The notes beneath the pieces are model-generated. The model searched no databases and was not told where the DNA came from. It worked only from the letters and a program-made list of their open reading frames with translations. The position numbers and the translations under genes are program-made. Positions 35,557 to 44,944 of a stretch of DNA of 64,000 nt are shown in pieces (positions within the stretch are counted from its first letter, which is position 1; every line of letters starts with the position of its first letter). The DNA is taken from the NCBI RefSeq assembly GCF_002760665.1, contig NZ_PDOB01000012.1, forward strand, positions 62,001-126,000, given 5' to 3'. This stretch comes from Massilia psychrophila (lineage in GTDB: Bacteria > Pseudomonadota > Gammaproteobacteria > Burkholderiales > Burkholderiaceae_D).

Positions 35557-36279
35557 TTATTCGCCGAGGTAAGCGGCCTGGACGCGTGGGTCATGCAGCA
35601 TGTCGCTGGCGTTGCCGGTCATGATGATGGCGCCCGAATCCATCACATAGCCGCGGTGCGCCGCTTCCAGCGCGAGCTTGGCGTTCTGCTCGACCAGCAA
35701 GATAGTGATGCCCTGCTTCGAAACGTCGCGAATGACTTCAAAAATCTTCTCGACCATGATCGGCGACAGCCCCATCGACGGCTCGTCGAGCAGCAGCAGG
35801 TTCGGGTGACTCATCAAAGCGCGCGCCATGGCCAGCATCTGCTGCTCGCCGCCCGACAGGGTGCCGGCCATGGCCGCCGCCCGTTCCTTCAGGCGCGGGA
35901 ACACGCTGAACCATTTTTCGATATCGGCGTCAATGCCGGCCTTGTCGTTGCGCGTGTATGCGCCCATCAACAGGTTTTCGTGGATCGTCATGCGGGTGAA
36001 CACGCCCCGCCCTTCCGGTACCATCGCCAGTTTTTTCTCGACCATCTGGAACGAGTGTACCCCGGTCAACGGCGTGCCCATGTAGCTGATGACGCCCTCG
36101 ACGCTACACGCCGGCAAGGTGCCGGTGATGGCCTTGAGCGTGGTGGTCTTGCCGGCGCCATTGGCGCCGATCAGGGTCACCAGTTCGCCCTTGCCTACTT
36201 CAAGGTCGATGCCCTTGACCGCCTTGATGCCGCCGTACGCGACCTTCAGCCCTGAAACTTTAAGGATGGTGTCGCTCAT
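35557..36279 (-). CDS. livF: Branched-chain amino acid ABC transporter ATP-binding protein LivF
   Basis: 240 residues. Second ATPase of a Leu/Ile/Val-type importer. Walker A LIGANGAGKTTTLKAI near residue 37, signature LSGGEQQMLAMARAL near 139, Walker B LLLLDEPSMGLSP near 158. The usual LivF block MVPEGRGVFTRMTIHENLLM is near 90. The ATG overlaps the livG stop (ATGA). It is the last gene of livHMGF on the minus strand. Confidence 0.93.
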   Translation of the reverse strand: MSDTILKVSGLKVAYGGIKAVKGIDLEVGKGELVTLIGANGAGKTTTLKAITGTLPACSVEGVISYMGTPLTGVHSFQMVEKKLAMVPEGRGVFTRMTIHENLLMGAYTRNDKAGIDADIEKWFSVFPRLKERAAAMAGTLSGGEQQMLAMARALMSHPNLLLLDEPSMGLSPIMVEKIFEVIRDVSKQGITILLVEQNAKLALEAAHRGYVMDSGAIIMTGNASDMLHDPRVQAAYLGE

Positions 36280-37049
36280 TTATGCCCGCCTCCCAGATAG
36301 GCTTCAATCACAGCCGGATTTTTTTGAATGTCGGCCGGGATGCCCTCGGCAATCGGTTTGCCGTACTCGAGCACGGTGATGCGGTCGCACAGGCCCATCA
36401 TCAGCTTGACGTCGTGCTCGATCAACAGCACCGTCTTGCCGTCGGCCTTGATTTTGACCAGCAGCTCGCGCAGCGCCAGTTTTTCGGTGGCGTTCATGCC
36501 GGCCGCCGGTTCGTCCAGCGCCAGCAGTTGCGGGTCGGTGGCCAGCGCGCGGGCGATCTCGAGGCGGCGCTGGTCGCCATACGACAGGAATTTCGAGGTG
36601 CGGCTGGCGTACTTGCCGATGCCGACAAAGTCGAGCAGCTCTTGCGCGCGGGCGCGGATCGACGCTTCTTCCAGCCGCGCCGCCTTGTGGCGGAACACCG
36701 CGCCGAAGACGCCCTGGTGCGAGCGCACGTGGCGCCCGACCATGACGTTTTCCAGCGCCGTCATCTCGCCGAACAGGCGGATGTTCTGGAACGTGCGGGC
36801 GATGCCGGCCTTGGCCACTTCATGCGGCGCCGACGGCGAGTAGGGCTTGCCAGCCAGTTCAAACGTGCCGGAATCGGGTTGGTACAAACCGGTGATGACG
36901 TTGAAAAACGTCGTCTTGCCGGCGCCGTTCGGCCCGATCAGGCCGTAGATCTGGCCCTTGGTGATCTTGATGCCGACGTCGGTCAGCGCTTGCAGCCCGC
37001 CGAAGCGCTTGTTGACGCCGGCAATGTTGAGAATAATCTGTTCGCTCAT
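36276..37049 (-). CDS. livG: Branched-chain amino acid ABC transporter ATP-binding protein LivG
   Basis: 257 residues. Walker A LIGPNGAGKTTFFNVITG near residue 36, the LivG-specific AGIARTFQNIRLFGEMTALENV near 78, signature LSYGDQRRLEIARAL near 153, and Walker B LLALDEPAAGMNATE near 173. The start is the ATG at 37049 (MSEQIILN). The frame is open upstream to 37145, but that part overlaps livM and has no family sequence. Confidence 0.94.
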   Translation of the reverse strand: MSEQIILNIAGVNKRFGGLQALTDVGIKITKGQIYGLIGPNGAGKTTFFNVITGLYQPDSGTFELAGKPYSPSAPHEVAKAGIARTFQNIRLFGEMTALENVMVGRHVRSHQGVFGAVFRHKAARLEEASIRARAQELLDFVGIGKYASRTSKFLSYGDQRRLEIARALATDPQLLALDEPAAGMNATEKLALRELLVKIKADGKTVLLIEHDVKLMMGLCDRITVLEYGKPIAEGIPADIQKNPAVIEAYLGGGHK

Positions 37050-37072
37050 GGTTGCTTGTCCTCGCTCAGCCG

Positions 37073-38281
37073 TCAGGCCGGGAACGTTTCGCCTTTGTTG
37101 GCATGGGCCGCTTCGGGACGGTCTTCGTGTTTCGGCGACGGCCACAGGCCGGCCGGACGGTTCAGCATGATCAGCACCAGCGCCAGGCCGTACAACAATT
37201 GGCGCAGCACTTCCGATTCGATCACGACCTTGCCGAAAATCGCCATCTGGGCCGGTTCGACAACGTGACGCAGCACTTCCGGCAACGCCGCCAGCAGCAC
37301 GCCGCCCATGATCACGCCCGGGATGTGGCCGATGCCACCCAGGACCACCATCGCCAGCACGGCGATCGATTCGGTCAGCGAGAACGATTCGGGTGAAACG
37401 AAGCCTTGGAACGAGGCGAACATTGCGCCGGCCACGCCGCCGAACGAGGCGCCCATCGAGAACGCCAGCAGCTTGACGTTGCGGGTGTTGATGCCCATCG
37501 CCTTGGCGGCGATTTCATCTTCGCGGATCGCCACCCAGGCACGGCCCAGGCGCGAGTGCTGCAAGCGCGAAGTGACGAACACGATAGCAATGCACAGGAA
37601 CAGGAACAGGAAATAATAGGCGTTCACCGACGGCATCGAAAAATCGCCCAGCACCACGTTGGCGCGCGAGCCGGGCTCGCCCGCCAGGTTGACGCTGAAA
37701 ATGCGGATCGGGTCGATACCGTTGATGCCTTGCGGACCGTTGGTGAAGTTGATCGGGTCGTTCAGGTTGTTCATGAAAATGCGGATGATCTCGCCGAAGC
37801 CAAGGGTGACGATAGCCAGGTAGTCGCCGCGCAGTTTCAGGGTCGGGGCGCCGAGCAGCGCACCGAACAGGCCGGCCACCAGTGCTGCGATCGGGATGAT
37901 CAGCCAGACCGACAGGTGGATGCCGTTCTGCGCGATGTCGGGCCCCATGATGGCGACCAGCGCGTTGCCGATTGCAGGGCTGTAATTGACGATCGACTCG
38001 AGCAGTGCGGCAAATTGCGGCGAAGCGAACAGGCCGGTGATGTAGGCGCCGACCGCGAAGAAGGCGATGTAGCCAAGGTCGAGCAGGCCGGCGAAGCCGA
38101 CCACGATGTTCAGGCCGAGCGCGAGCATGATGTAGAGCAGCGCGATGTCGATGATGCGCACCCACGAGTTGCCGAACTGGGCGGCGACAAACGGAAACAC
38201 CAGCAGGCCCACCAGCAGGACCGCCATACTGGCGTAGGCCTTGCGCGGCTGGTTCTGGACGTCGAAATTAAGGATAGCCAT
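37073..38281 (-). CDS. livM: Branched-chain amino acid ABC transporter permease LivM
   Basis: 402-residue permease with about ten membrane segments. The central hallmark GFAGLLDLGYIAFFAVGAY near residue 63 and LRGDYLAIVTLGFGEIIRI near 150 are LivM blocks. The EAA-type loop is GRAWVAIREDEIAAKAMGIN near 245. The C-terminal 30 residues are hydrophilic (GLWPSPKHEDRPEAAHANK). It lies 17 bp after livH. Confidence 0.94.
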   Translation of the reverse strand: MAILNFDVQNQPRKAYASMAVLLVGLLVFPFVAAQFGNSWVRIIDIALLYIMLALGLNIVVGFAGLLDLGYIAFFAVGAYITGLFASPQFAALLESIVNYSPAIGNALVAIMGPDIAQNGIHLSVWLIIPIAALVAGLFGALLGAPTLKLRGDYLAIVTLGFGEIIRIFMNNLNDPINFTNGPQGINGIDPIRIFSVNLAGEPGSRANVVLGDFSMPSVNAYYFLFLFLCIAIVFVTSRLQHSRLGRAWVAIREDEIAAKAMGINTRNVKLLAFSMGASFGGVAGAMFASFQGFVSPESFSLTESIAVLAMVVLGGIGHIPGVIMGGVLLAALPEVLRHVVEPAQMAIFGKVVIESEVLRQLLYGLALVLIMLNRPAGLWPSPKHEDRPEAAHANKGETFPA

Positions 38282-38298
38282 GAAATTGTCTTTCCGGG

Positions 38299-39228
38299 TC
38301 AGGCGCGGTCAGCGACGCGCTCGCCCATGATGCCGGAAGGCCGGATCGTGAGCACGATGATGAGAACGACGAAGGCGAAGATGTCCTGATAGTGGCTGCC
38401 GAGGAAGCCGCCGGTCAGGTCGCCGATATAGCCGGCGCCCAGGCTTTCGATGATACCGAGCAAAATGCCCCCGATCATCGCGCCGTAGATGTTGCCGATA
38501 CCGCCCAGCACCGCGGCGCAAAACGCCTTCAGGCCCGGCAGCGTGCCCATCGCAAACGCGATCGAGGAATAGTTGGCGCCCCACATCACGCCGGCGACGG
38601 CGGCAAGCGCGGCGCCGATGGCGAAGGTGGCGACGATCACCATGTTGGAGTCGACCCCCATCAGGCCGGCAACCCGCGGGTTCTCGGCGGTGGCGCGCAT
38701 GGCCCGGCCCATCTTGGTTTTCTCGACCAGATATACCAAAGCGACCATCGCCAGCGCGGCCAGCGCCAGCAGCAACAGCTGGGTTTGCGAAATCAGCGCG
38801 CCACCGATCATGATCGGCTTGGTGGAGAGCAGCTGCGGGAACGGCAGCGGGCTGCGGCCCCAGATCATCATGGCAAAGGTCTGCAGCAGGATCGAGACGC
38901 CGATGGCGGTAATCAGGGGCGCCAGCCGCGGCGCATTGCGCAGCCGGCGGTAGGCAACCCGCTCGATGATGATGTTGACCAGCATGCAAGCCGGCACGGC
39001 GCCGGCGATGGCAATGAACAGGTCGACATAGCCAGGCAGGCCGGGGACGAAGACTTCAAGCAGATTCAGGATGGTCAGGCCGACCATCGCGCCGATCATC
39101 AAGACGTCGCCGTGGGCGAAGTTGATCAGGTTCAGTACCCCGTACACCATCGTATAGCCCAACGCGATCAGTGCATACATACTACCCAGCACCAGCCCGT
39201 TGATGATTTGTTGGATAAAAGTATCCAT
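38299..39228 (-). CDS. livH: Branched-chain amino acid ABC transporter permease LivH
   Basis: 309-residue permease, first gene of livHMGF. The N-terminus FIQQIINGLVLGSMYALIALG and the block GVLNLINFAHGDVLMIGAM near residue 35 are the LivH signature. The EAA-type loop is MRATAENPRVAGLMGVDSN near 195. The ATG at 39228 was chosen over an in-frame one at 39270. A terminator-like hairpin ends 31 bp before this ATG. No LivK-type binding protein gene adjoins the operon, so ligand specificity (amino acids, urea or others) is not fixed. Confidence 0.94.
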   Translation of the reverse strand: MDTFIQQIINGLVLGSMYALIALGYTMVYGVLNLINFAHGDVLMIGAMVGLTILNLLEVFVPGLPGYVDLFIAIAGAVPACMLVNIIIERVAYRRLRNAPRLAPLITAIGVSILLQTFAMMIWGRSPLPFPQLLSTKPIMIGGALISQTQLLLLALAALAMVALVYLVEKTKMGRAMRATAENPRVAGLMGVDSNMVIVATFAIGAALAAVAGVMWGANYSSIAFAMGTLPGLKAFCAAVLGGIGNIYGAMIGGILLGIIESLGAGYIGDLTGGFLGSHYQDIFAFVVLIIVLTIRPSGIMGERVADRA

Positions 39229-39259
39229 AGTGTGATTTTCTCTTTCTTTTCGTTCCAAC

Positions 39260-39294
39260 AAAAACGGCACGCCGGGATGTCCCCCGAAGTGCCG
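39260..39294 (-). terminator. Terminator-like hairpin between ispH and livH
   Basis: On the minus strand CGGCAC pairs with GTGCCG, with an inner GGG/CCC pairing, followed by five T. It lies about 195 bp after the ispH stop and only 31 bp before the livH ATG, so it may end the ispH transcript or act as an attenuator for liv. Confidence 0.6.
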
Positions 39295-39489
39295 CTCCTG
39301 GCCTGACGCTGTAGTTGACGAACTCCTGCATTGCCGGCCAAGCGCAATCGAAGGTGTTACATGGTTTTAATGCCACCGCGCATGTTTCGCGCAATCCGAG
39401 CGTCGCAATGATAGCGAGGTTTGGGCAAAACTAATATCGGAAAATAACAAGTGTTCCGAATTTAATTTTCCAAGCGCCCAGATAGAGCG

Positions 39490-40428
39490 CTAGCCCTGCC
39501 CCTTGTCGAGTCCCTTAGGCAGTGGGAACGTCACGTGCTCTTCGACCCCTTCAAGCGCGCGCACGCTGCGCGCGCCGAGCTCCTTGAGGCGGCCGATCAC
39601 CGCCTGCACCAGCACTTCAGGCGCCGAAGCACCGGCGGTGACGCCGATGCGCAACTTACCGACGAGCCATTGCGGGTCGATCTCGGTCGCATTGTCGATC
39701 ATGTAGGCCGGGGTGCCCATCTTTTCAGCCACTTCGCGCAGGCGGTTCGAGTTCGAACTGTTCGGGCTGCCGACGACGATCACCAGATCCACTTGCGGCG
39801 CCATGAACTTGACCGCCTCCTGGCGGTTGGTGGTGGCGTAGCAGATGTCGCCCTTCTTCGGCTCGATGATGTTCGGGAATTTTTCCTTCAGCGCCGCGAT
39901 CACGGCGGCGGTGTCGTCCACCGACAGCGTGGTCTGCGACACGTAGGCAAGCTGGTCGGGATTGGCAACCTGCAGCCTGGCAACGTCGGCCACCGTTTCG
40001 ACCAGGTGCATGCCGGCCTCGGCCTGGCCCATGGTGCCCTCGACTTCGGGATGGCCATCATGGCCGATCATCACCACCTCGCAGCCCAGCTTGCGCATTT
40101 TTGCCACTTCGATATGGACCTTCGTTACCAAAGGACAGGTGGCGTCGAAGATCGTCAGCCCGCGCGCGGCGGCTTCGGCGCGCACCGCCTGCGACACGCC
40201 GTGGGCGGAAAACACCAGGGTGTTCCCGGACGGGACGTCGTCGAGATCCTCGATGAAGATCGCCCCCTTGTCGCGCAGGTCGGCAACGACATAGGCGTTG
40301 TGGACGATTTCGTGGCGCACGTAGATCGGCGCGCCGAACTGCTCCAAGGCGCGCTCGACGATTTCAATGGCGCGGTCGACGCCGGCGCAAAAACCGCGCG
40401 GCTGGGCTAAGAGAACTTCACTGTCCAT
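39490..40428 (-). CDS. ispH: 4-hydroxy-3-methylbut-2-enyl diphosphate reductase
   Basis: 312 residues. Last enzyme of the MEP pathway, an iron-sulfur protein producing IPP and DMAPP. The three cluster cysteines are in [13 protein letters not shown] (Cys 14), [12 protein letters not shown] (near 98) and [11 protein letters not shown] (near 197). [16 protein letters not shown] near 225 and [11 protein letters not shown] near 268 are conserved. The length is typical. The FKBP-type gene fkpB is immediately upstream, a classic fkpB-ispH pair. It provides precursors for quinones, undecaprenol and the carotenoids encoded at 24-31 kb. Confidence 0.97.
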   Translation of the reverse strand: MDSEVLLAQPRGFCAGVDRAIEIVERALEQFGAPIYVRHEIVHNAYVVADLRDKGAIFIEDLDDVPSGNTLVFSAHGVSQAVRAEAAARGLTIFDATCPLVTKVHIEVAKMRKLGCEVVMIGHDGHPEVEGTMGQAEAGMHLVETVADVARLQVANPDQLAYVSQTTLSVDDTAAVIAALKEKFPNIIEPKKGDICYATTNRQEAVKFMAPQVDLVIVVGSPNSSNSNRLREVAEKMGTPAYMIDNATEIDPQWLVGKLRIGVTAGASAPEVLVQAVIGRLKELGARSVRALEGVEEHVTFPLPKGLDKGQG

Positions 40429-40454
40429 TGACTTTCCTGTTTTGCTATCCTGTT

Positions 40455-40910
40455 TTACAGCACTGAAATCAGTTTCACTTCAAACAGCAGGGCCTTGCCG
40501 GCCAGTGGATGGTTGAAGTCGAAAATGGCCGAATTCTCGCCCAGCTCGCGCAGCACGCCGGCGAAGCGCCCGCCGCCCGGTGCGGCGAAGTCGACCAGGT
40601 CGCCGATCTTGTAGTCGGCCCCGGGCGCGGAGTTTTCATCGAGCGTGGCGCGCGAGACCGACTGGACCATGTCGGGATTGCGCTCGCCGAAGCCTTCGCC
40701 CGGCGCCAGCGTAAACGTCTGGTGGCTGCCCTCCAGCATGCCGAGCAGGCACTGCTCGAGGAACGGCGCGAGCTGCCCCTGCCCCAGCATCAAGGTAGCG
40801 GGATTCCCGGCAAAGGTAGTGACGATATCAGTACCGTCCTGTGTCGCGAGCCGATAATGCAAGGTGAGGTAGGCCGAGTCGACGACAACGGCGGGGGACG
40901 CTTGGGTCAT
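40455..40910 (-). CDS. fkpB: FKBP-type peptidyl-prolyl isomerase (SlpA/FkpB type)
   Basis: 151 residues. The FKBP domain carries the SlyD-like insert. Recognisable blocks: [19 protein letters not shown] at the start, [18 protein letters not shown] near residue 45, [18 protein letters not shown] near 72, and [18 protein letters not shown] at the end, which is the SlyD/SlpA signature. It probably assists protein folding in the cytoplasm. The ATG at 40910 (MTQASPAV) is taken as start; the frame continues upstream over the radC antisense strand without family sequence. 26 bp separate its stop from ispH. Confidence 0.93.
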   Translation of the reverse strand: MTQASPAVVVDSAYLTLHYRLATQDGTDIVTTFAGNPATLMLGQGQLAPFLEQCLLGMLEGSHQTFTLAPGEGFGERNPDMVQSVSRATLDENSAPGADYKIGDLVDFAAPGGGRFAGVLRELGENSAIFDFNHPLAGKALLFEVKLISVL

Positions 40911-41016
40911 GGTAGTGGTTCTGGCTTGCAAAGCGATATTGTAAGCCACCAATGGGGAAACCGGGCCAAAGGGCGGGAATATGCCGGCAAGGTAAACACA
41001 AGAAAGGGTACTGGAC

Positions 41017-41694
41017 ATGGGCATCAATGACTGGCCGCGGCACGAACGTCCGCGCGAACGCCTCATCGCCGAAGGACCGCGCGCGCTGTCGAACGCGGAA
41101 TTGCTGGCGGTGTTCCTGCGCGTGGGCGTCAAGGGCAGCAGCGCGGTGCAGTTGGGCGAGCAACTGCTGGCCCGGTTCGGCGGCTCGATCAGCACGATGT
41201 TCGGCGCCAGCCTGGCCGAGTTTTCCACGCTTAACGGGCTCGGACCGGCCAAGTTTGCCCAGCTGCAGGCGGTGATGGAGTTGGCCCAGCGCGCCGTGCG
41301 CGAGCAAATCCCGTCCGGGCAAACGCTCGGCTCGCCCGAGGCGGTCAAGCTGTATTTACGCATGACGTTCAGCCGCCGCGCCCACGAATCGTTCGTGGTG
41401 TTGTTCCTCGACGTCAAAAACCGCCTGATCATGTGCGAGGAAATGTTTCGCGGCACCCTTACCCACACCAGCGTCTATCCGCGCGAGGTGGTCAAGGCAG
41501 CGTTGAAACACAACGCGGCCGGCTTACTGCTGGCCCACAATCATCCGTCCGGCTCGCCCGAGCCGAGCGAATCCGACCTCGTGCTGACCCGTTCGCTGGT
41601 GCAGGCGCTGGCGCTGGTCGACGTGCGCATCCTCGACCATTTTGTCGTCGCCGGCCCGCACGTGCATTCTTTCGCCGAACACGGCCAAATGTAG
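41017..41694 (+). CDS. radC: RadC-family JAB/MPN-domain protein
   Basis: 225 residues. The N-terminal helix-hairpin-helix-like part has [17 protein letters not shown] near residue 75. The C-terminal JAMM metal site is [20 protein letters not shown] near 167, followed by the distal Asp in SESDLVLTR. Historically named a DNA-repair protein, but its role in repair is not established. The start is the ATG at 41017 (MGINDWP); it diverges from fkpB and precedes rpmB, as in many proteobacteria. Confidence 0.94.
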   Translation: MGINDWPRHERPRERLIAEGPRALSNAELLAVFLRVGVKGSSAVQLGEQLLARFGGSISTMFGASLAEFSTLNGLGPAKFAQLQAVMELAQRAVREQIPSGQTLGSPEAVKLYLRMTFSRRAHESFVVLFLDVKNRLIMCEEMFRGTLTHTSVYPREVVKAALKHNAAGLLLAHNHPSGSPEPSESDLVLTRSLVQALALVDVRILDHFVVAGPHVHSFAEHGQM

Positions 41695-41753
41695 CACTCG
41701 CCAATTGTTAAATTTTCGATCAATTGCGCGACACAATTGTTTTTCACAAGTCA

Positions 41754-41783
41754 TTGATTCCGTGGCGGTTTTCACGCTATACT
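41754..41783 (+). promoter_or_regulatory. Sigma70-type promoter of rpmB-rpmG
   Basis: TTGATT (41754-41759), an 18-bp spacer, then TATACT (41778-41783). The -10 ends 41 bp before the rpmB ATG. A TAAGGAG ribosome-binding site follows at about 41813. Confidence 0.65.
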
Positions 41784-41824
41784 CTCGTTTTTCCCGATTG
41801 CGGAAGTTTACTAAGGAGTGCGCT

Positions 41825-42061
41825 ATGGCACGTGTTTGCCAAGTAACTGGCAAGGGTCCGATGGTTGGTAACAACGTCTCCCACGCTAATAACAAAACGA
41901 AGCGTCGTTTTCTGCCTAACCTGCAGAACCGTCGTATTTTCGTAGAATCGGAAAATCGCTGGGTCTCCCTGCGCTTGTCCTGCGCCGGTATGCGCGTCAT
42001 CGACAAAGTCGGCATCGATGCCGTTTTGACCGACATGCGCGCCCGTGGCGTAAAAGTTTAA
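41825..42061 (+). CDS. rpmB: 50S ribosomal protein L28
   Basis: 78 residues, [20 protein letters not shown] at the start and [13 protein letters not shown] in the middle, both L28 signatures. Basic, of normal length, with AAGGAG nine bases before the ATG. rpmG follows 13 bp later; the pair is nearly universal in proteobacteria. Confidence 0.97.
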   Translation: MARVCQVTGKGPMVGNNVSHANNKTKRRFLPNLQNRRIFVESENRWVSLRLSCAGMRVIDKVGIDAVLTDMRARGVKV

Positions 42062-42074
42062 TTAGGGAGCTATC

Positions 42075-42242
42075 ATGGCAAAAACTGGCCGCGACAAAAT
42101 CAAGCTGGAATCGACTGCAGGCACGGGTCACTTCTACACCACTGACAAGAACAAGCGCACGATGCCTGCAAAAATGGAGATCATGAAGTTCGATCCCAAG
42201 GCACGCAAGCACGTCATGTACAAAGAAACGAAGATCAAGTAA
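42075..42242 (+). CDS. rpmG: 50S ribosomal protein L33
   Basis: 55 residues, too short for many gene finders. It begins [20 protein letters not shown] and ends VMYKETKIK. No zinc-binding Cys pairs are present, so it is the C-minus (zinc-independent) form, as in E. coli. AGGGAG precedes the ATG. A strong terminator follows after about 24 bp. Confidence 0.96.
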   Translation: MAKTGRDKIKLESTAGTGHFYTTDKNKRTMPAKMEIMKFDPKARKHVMYKETKIK

Positions 42243-42265
42243 TTCGCGATCACCGAATTTGTACC

Positions 42266-42301
42266 AAAAGAGCCGCCCACTTCATCGTGCGCGGCTCTTT
42301 T
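42266..42301. terminator. Bidirectional terminator after rpmG
   Basis: AAAAGAGCCGC and GCGGCTCTTTT form an 11-bp stem with a loop of about 14 bases. A- and T-runs on the two sides allow it to serve rpmG and the convergent acylase gene. Confidence 0.85.
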
Positions 42302-42318
42302 GCTGTTTGCTTGCCGTT

Positions 42319-44756
42319 TTAGCGGGCCGGCACCAGCTTGATGGTGGTCTCGGTGGCCGCTTCGATCAGCTTGCGCGAGTACAGCAGCGGAAAATACTCG
42401 CCCTTGCCCCATGCCTGGGCCAGGTCGCGGTAGTGCGGGCTGTCCGGGTCGCCCGACTGGCCCGGCGTGTTCATCGCCCGCGAATTGTCCCAGTTGCCGA
42501 CGTCGACCACCAGCCGGAACGACGGCCCGTTGACCTTGAGGAAATCATTCGCCCGGTAGCTCGACTGGTTGACCGTGTTGGCGCTGCCCTGTGCGGGGTA
42601 CGGCCCGGCATTGAGTTTGGCGCGCAGCGAACCGTCGCCCATGGTGCTCATCGGATGGCCGTAATAGCTGTAGTGTAGCTGGCCCCAGCGCCAGGCCTTC
42701 GGGTCCGGCCCGGCTGCTTTTTCCAGTTCGGCGTAGGCGGCCCCAAGGCTGGTGAGCAGCAGGTCGTCGCGCTTTGCCCTGGCGTTGCGTTTGAAACGCG
42801 CTTGCGGGCGCTCGAGCGCGTGCATCATCGCCGTTACATCGGCGCTCGTCACCGCCTTTGCAGCGGTCGGTTCGAGCACCGCGCGCACGTACGCCCGGTT
42901 CAGGTGGCGCGACCACCACACTTCGAACAGCGCGGCCTGGGCGGACTGCGCCGTTTCAACCGCGTCCCAGCCGCGCAGCAGGTCGAGCGCGGCGCGGGTC
43001 TGCGGGTCAGACGAGGTCAGCGGTTTCAGCAACGCCATCATGCGCCGCGCCGGGATCGACAGCAAGTCGTTCTGCAGCCGCATCGAATCCTCGATCGAGA
43101 CTTTTTCCTTACTATTTAACACTTCACCGATGCGGGCGCGGCGCGCGTTATTCGGCCACTCGAAGCCGAGCTTGTATTTGGCGTACGGATAGCCGGCCGG
43201 CAAATTCATTTCGTTGGCGGAGGCGAACCAGCCCTGTTTCGGATTCAGGCTCGACGGCAGCTTGTCGCCGGTCAGGAATCCGGCCCACTCGTAGCGGCCG
43301 TCGCCGGGCACCGGCAACAGGCCATCCCAGTTGGGGCGGATTGGCGCGAGGCCGCCGGTGACCCAGCCGATGTTGCCGCTGGTATCGGCGTAGACCTGGT
43401 TTTCGGTCGGCGCCCCCCAGTTCAGCATGGCTTGCTTGAACTGTGTAAAGTTTTTCGCCTGCATGTAATCGATGCTGCCAAAGTACGGCGCCATACCTGC
43501 TTCCAGCCAGCCCGAGCGCACCGCAAAAGCCCGGTGTTTTGCCGCTTCGGTGAAAATCACCGGACCGTGGCGCGAGAACACCATATCAACGCTGGCCGGC
43601 GCCCCGCCCTTGACCAGGATGGATTCCTTCACCACCCTGAAGTTTTCCCACTGGCCGCGGTAGCGGTACTGCAGGTGATCGAGCGGATTCAGTTCGTACA
43701 CATACAAGTCTTCCTGGTCGATGCTGAAAATGGTCAGGCCGAAAGCAATCGTGCCATTGTGGCCGATCGAGATGCCCGGCAGGGCCGGCTCGCCGGCGCC
43801 GATCACGTTCATGTCCGGCGCGTTCAGGTGGGCGATGTAGCGCAGCGAAGGCATTGAATAGGCACGGTGCGGATCGTTGGCCATGATCGGCCGCCGGTCG
43901 CCGATTTCGACGGCGCCACGACCCAGTTGTTACTTCCTTCCATAATGTTGCTTTCTTCCATGCGCTGCGCGTCAAGGTCGGCGCCTGCCAGGCGGCGCGG
44001 CGCATCAAGCGCGGCGATCTTGTGCTCGGCGCCGAACAACACGTTGTTGGTGGCCAGTTTGAAGACGTCGAGCAGGCCGGCAGGCAGGCACGGGTCGAGG
44101 CCGGCCGGCAGCGCCGTTTTCCAGGCCGGCTGCAAACTGGCGCGCACCTGGTCGGCGGCCAGCGTGGCGTTGCAGGCCACCGCCGCGCGCGCCACCTCGA
44201 GCGTCAGGTTGCGCGTCAAGCCGTGACTGCGGATACGCACCACGTCCTCCGCTTTCCACTTCGCCGGGACGTAACCGGCCTGGCGAAATTCGAACGGCAG
44301 CGCGGCCGGCGTCTTGAGGACGACATCGACATACGCATTGATGCCGGCAACAAAACGTTCGCTGATGCGCTGGGCGCCCTTGCCATACGACTGCCACTCC
44401 TTTTGCATGTCGCCGCGGTACAGGAACAGCCGGGTCGCCTTGTCCTGTTCAACGTAGGCCGGCCCAAACACTGAAGCGAGCTCGCCCAGGCCGCGGCGGC
44501 GCCACAGATCGATCTGGAACAGGCGGTCGCGCGCGGCGTTGAAGCCCTGGGCGAAGAAGGCGTCGTCCTGGCTTTGCGCATAGATGTGCGGCACGCCCCA
44601 GCGGTCGACCAATATCTCGGCGCCCTGCGCAAGTCCCGCAACCTGGATGGTCTGGCTGGTAGCCGTGGCGCCAGCAGCAGCGGCCGTGGCGGCGCTGGCA
44701 GCACTGGCGGCGATAGCGACCAGCAGGGGCGGCAACAAGTGGCGCAAACTGTTCAT
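42319..44756 (-). pseudogene. Penicillin acylase / AHL acylase-family gene with a frameshift
   Basis: Ntn-hydrolase of the penicillin amidase family in two overlapping frames. The 5' part (44756 to about 43890) encodes a signal peptide, the alpha chain (ILVDRWGVPHIYAQSQDDAF and so on) and the start of the beta chain, with the nucleophile Ser in EGSNNWVVAPSK. The 3' part (43884 to 42319) continues exactly with MANDPHRAYSMPSLRYIAHL, GHNGTIAFGL and the rest of the beta chain. The junction at about 43887-43897 lacks one base relative to a continuous frame. Joined, the protein would have about 812 aa, normal for the family. Members hydrolyse N-acyl amides such as acyl-homoserine lactones. This is either a disrupted gene or a sequence error; the rest of the frame is intact. 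Confidence 0.85.
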
Positions 44757-44944
44757 TGGTGGTCTCGCTCAATTGGAAAGATGCAAAGTATAGGTGGTTT
44801 CGAATGTTTTGTTGGCAACACCATTCCGGGATTTTCGCGCTTGATCCCGGCTTTCCTGCATTTCGTCGCATTGTCGGCGCGTTTCCAGGACCGCGCAGTT
44901 AACATGGCAAGACTACAACCTAGACCGATGGGGAATATAACAAT

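Noticed and set aside
39182-39394. Possible leader peptide upstream of livH
   Set aside because: The frame has no run of Leu, Ile or Val codons and runs into livH, so it is not a convincing attenuation peptide.
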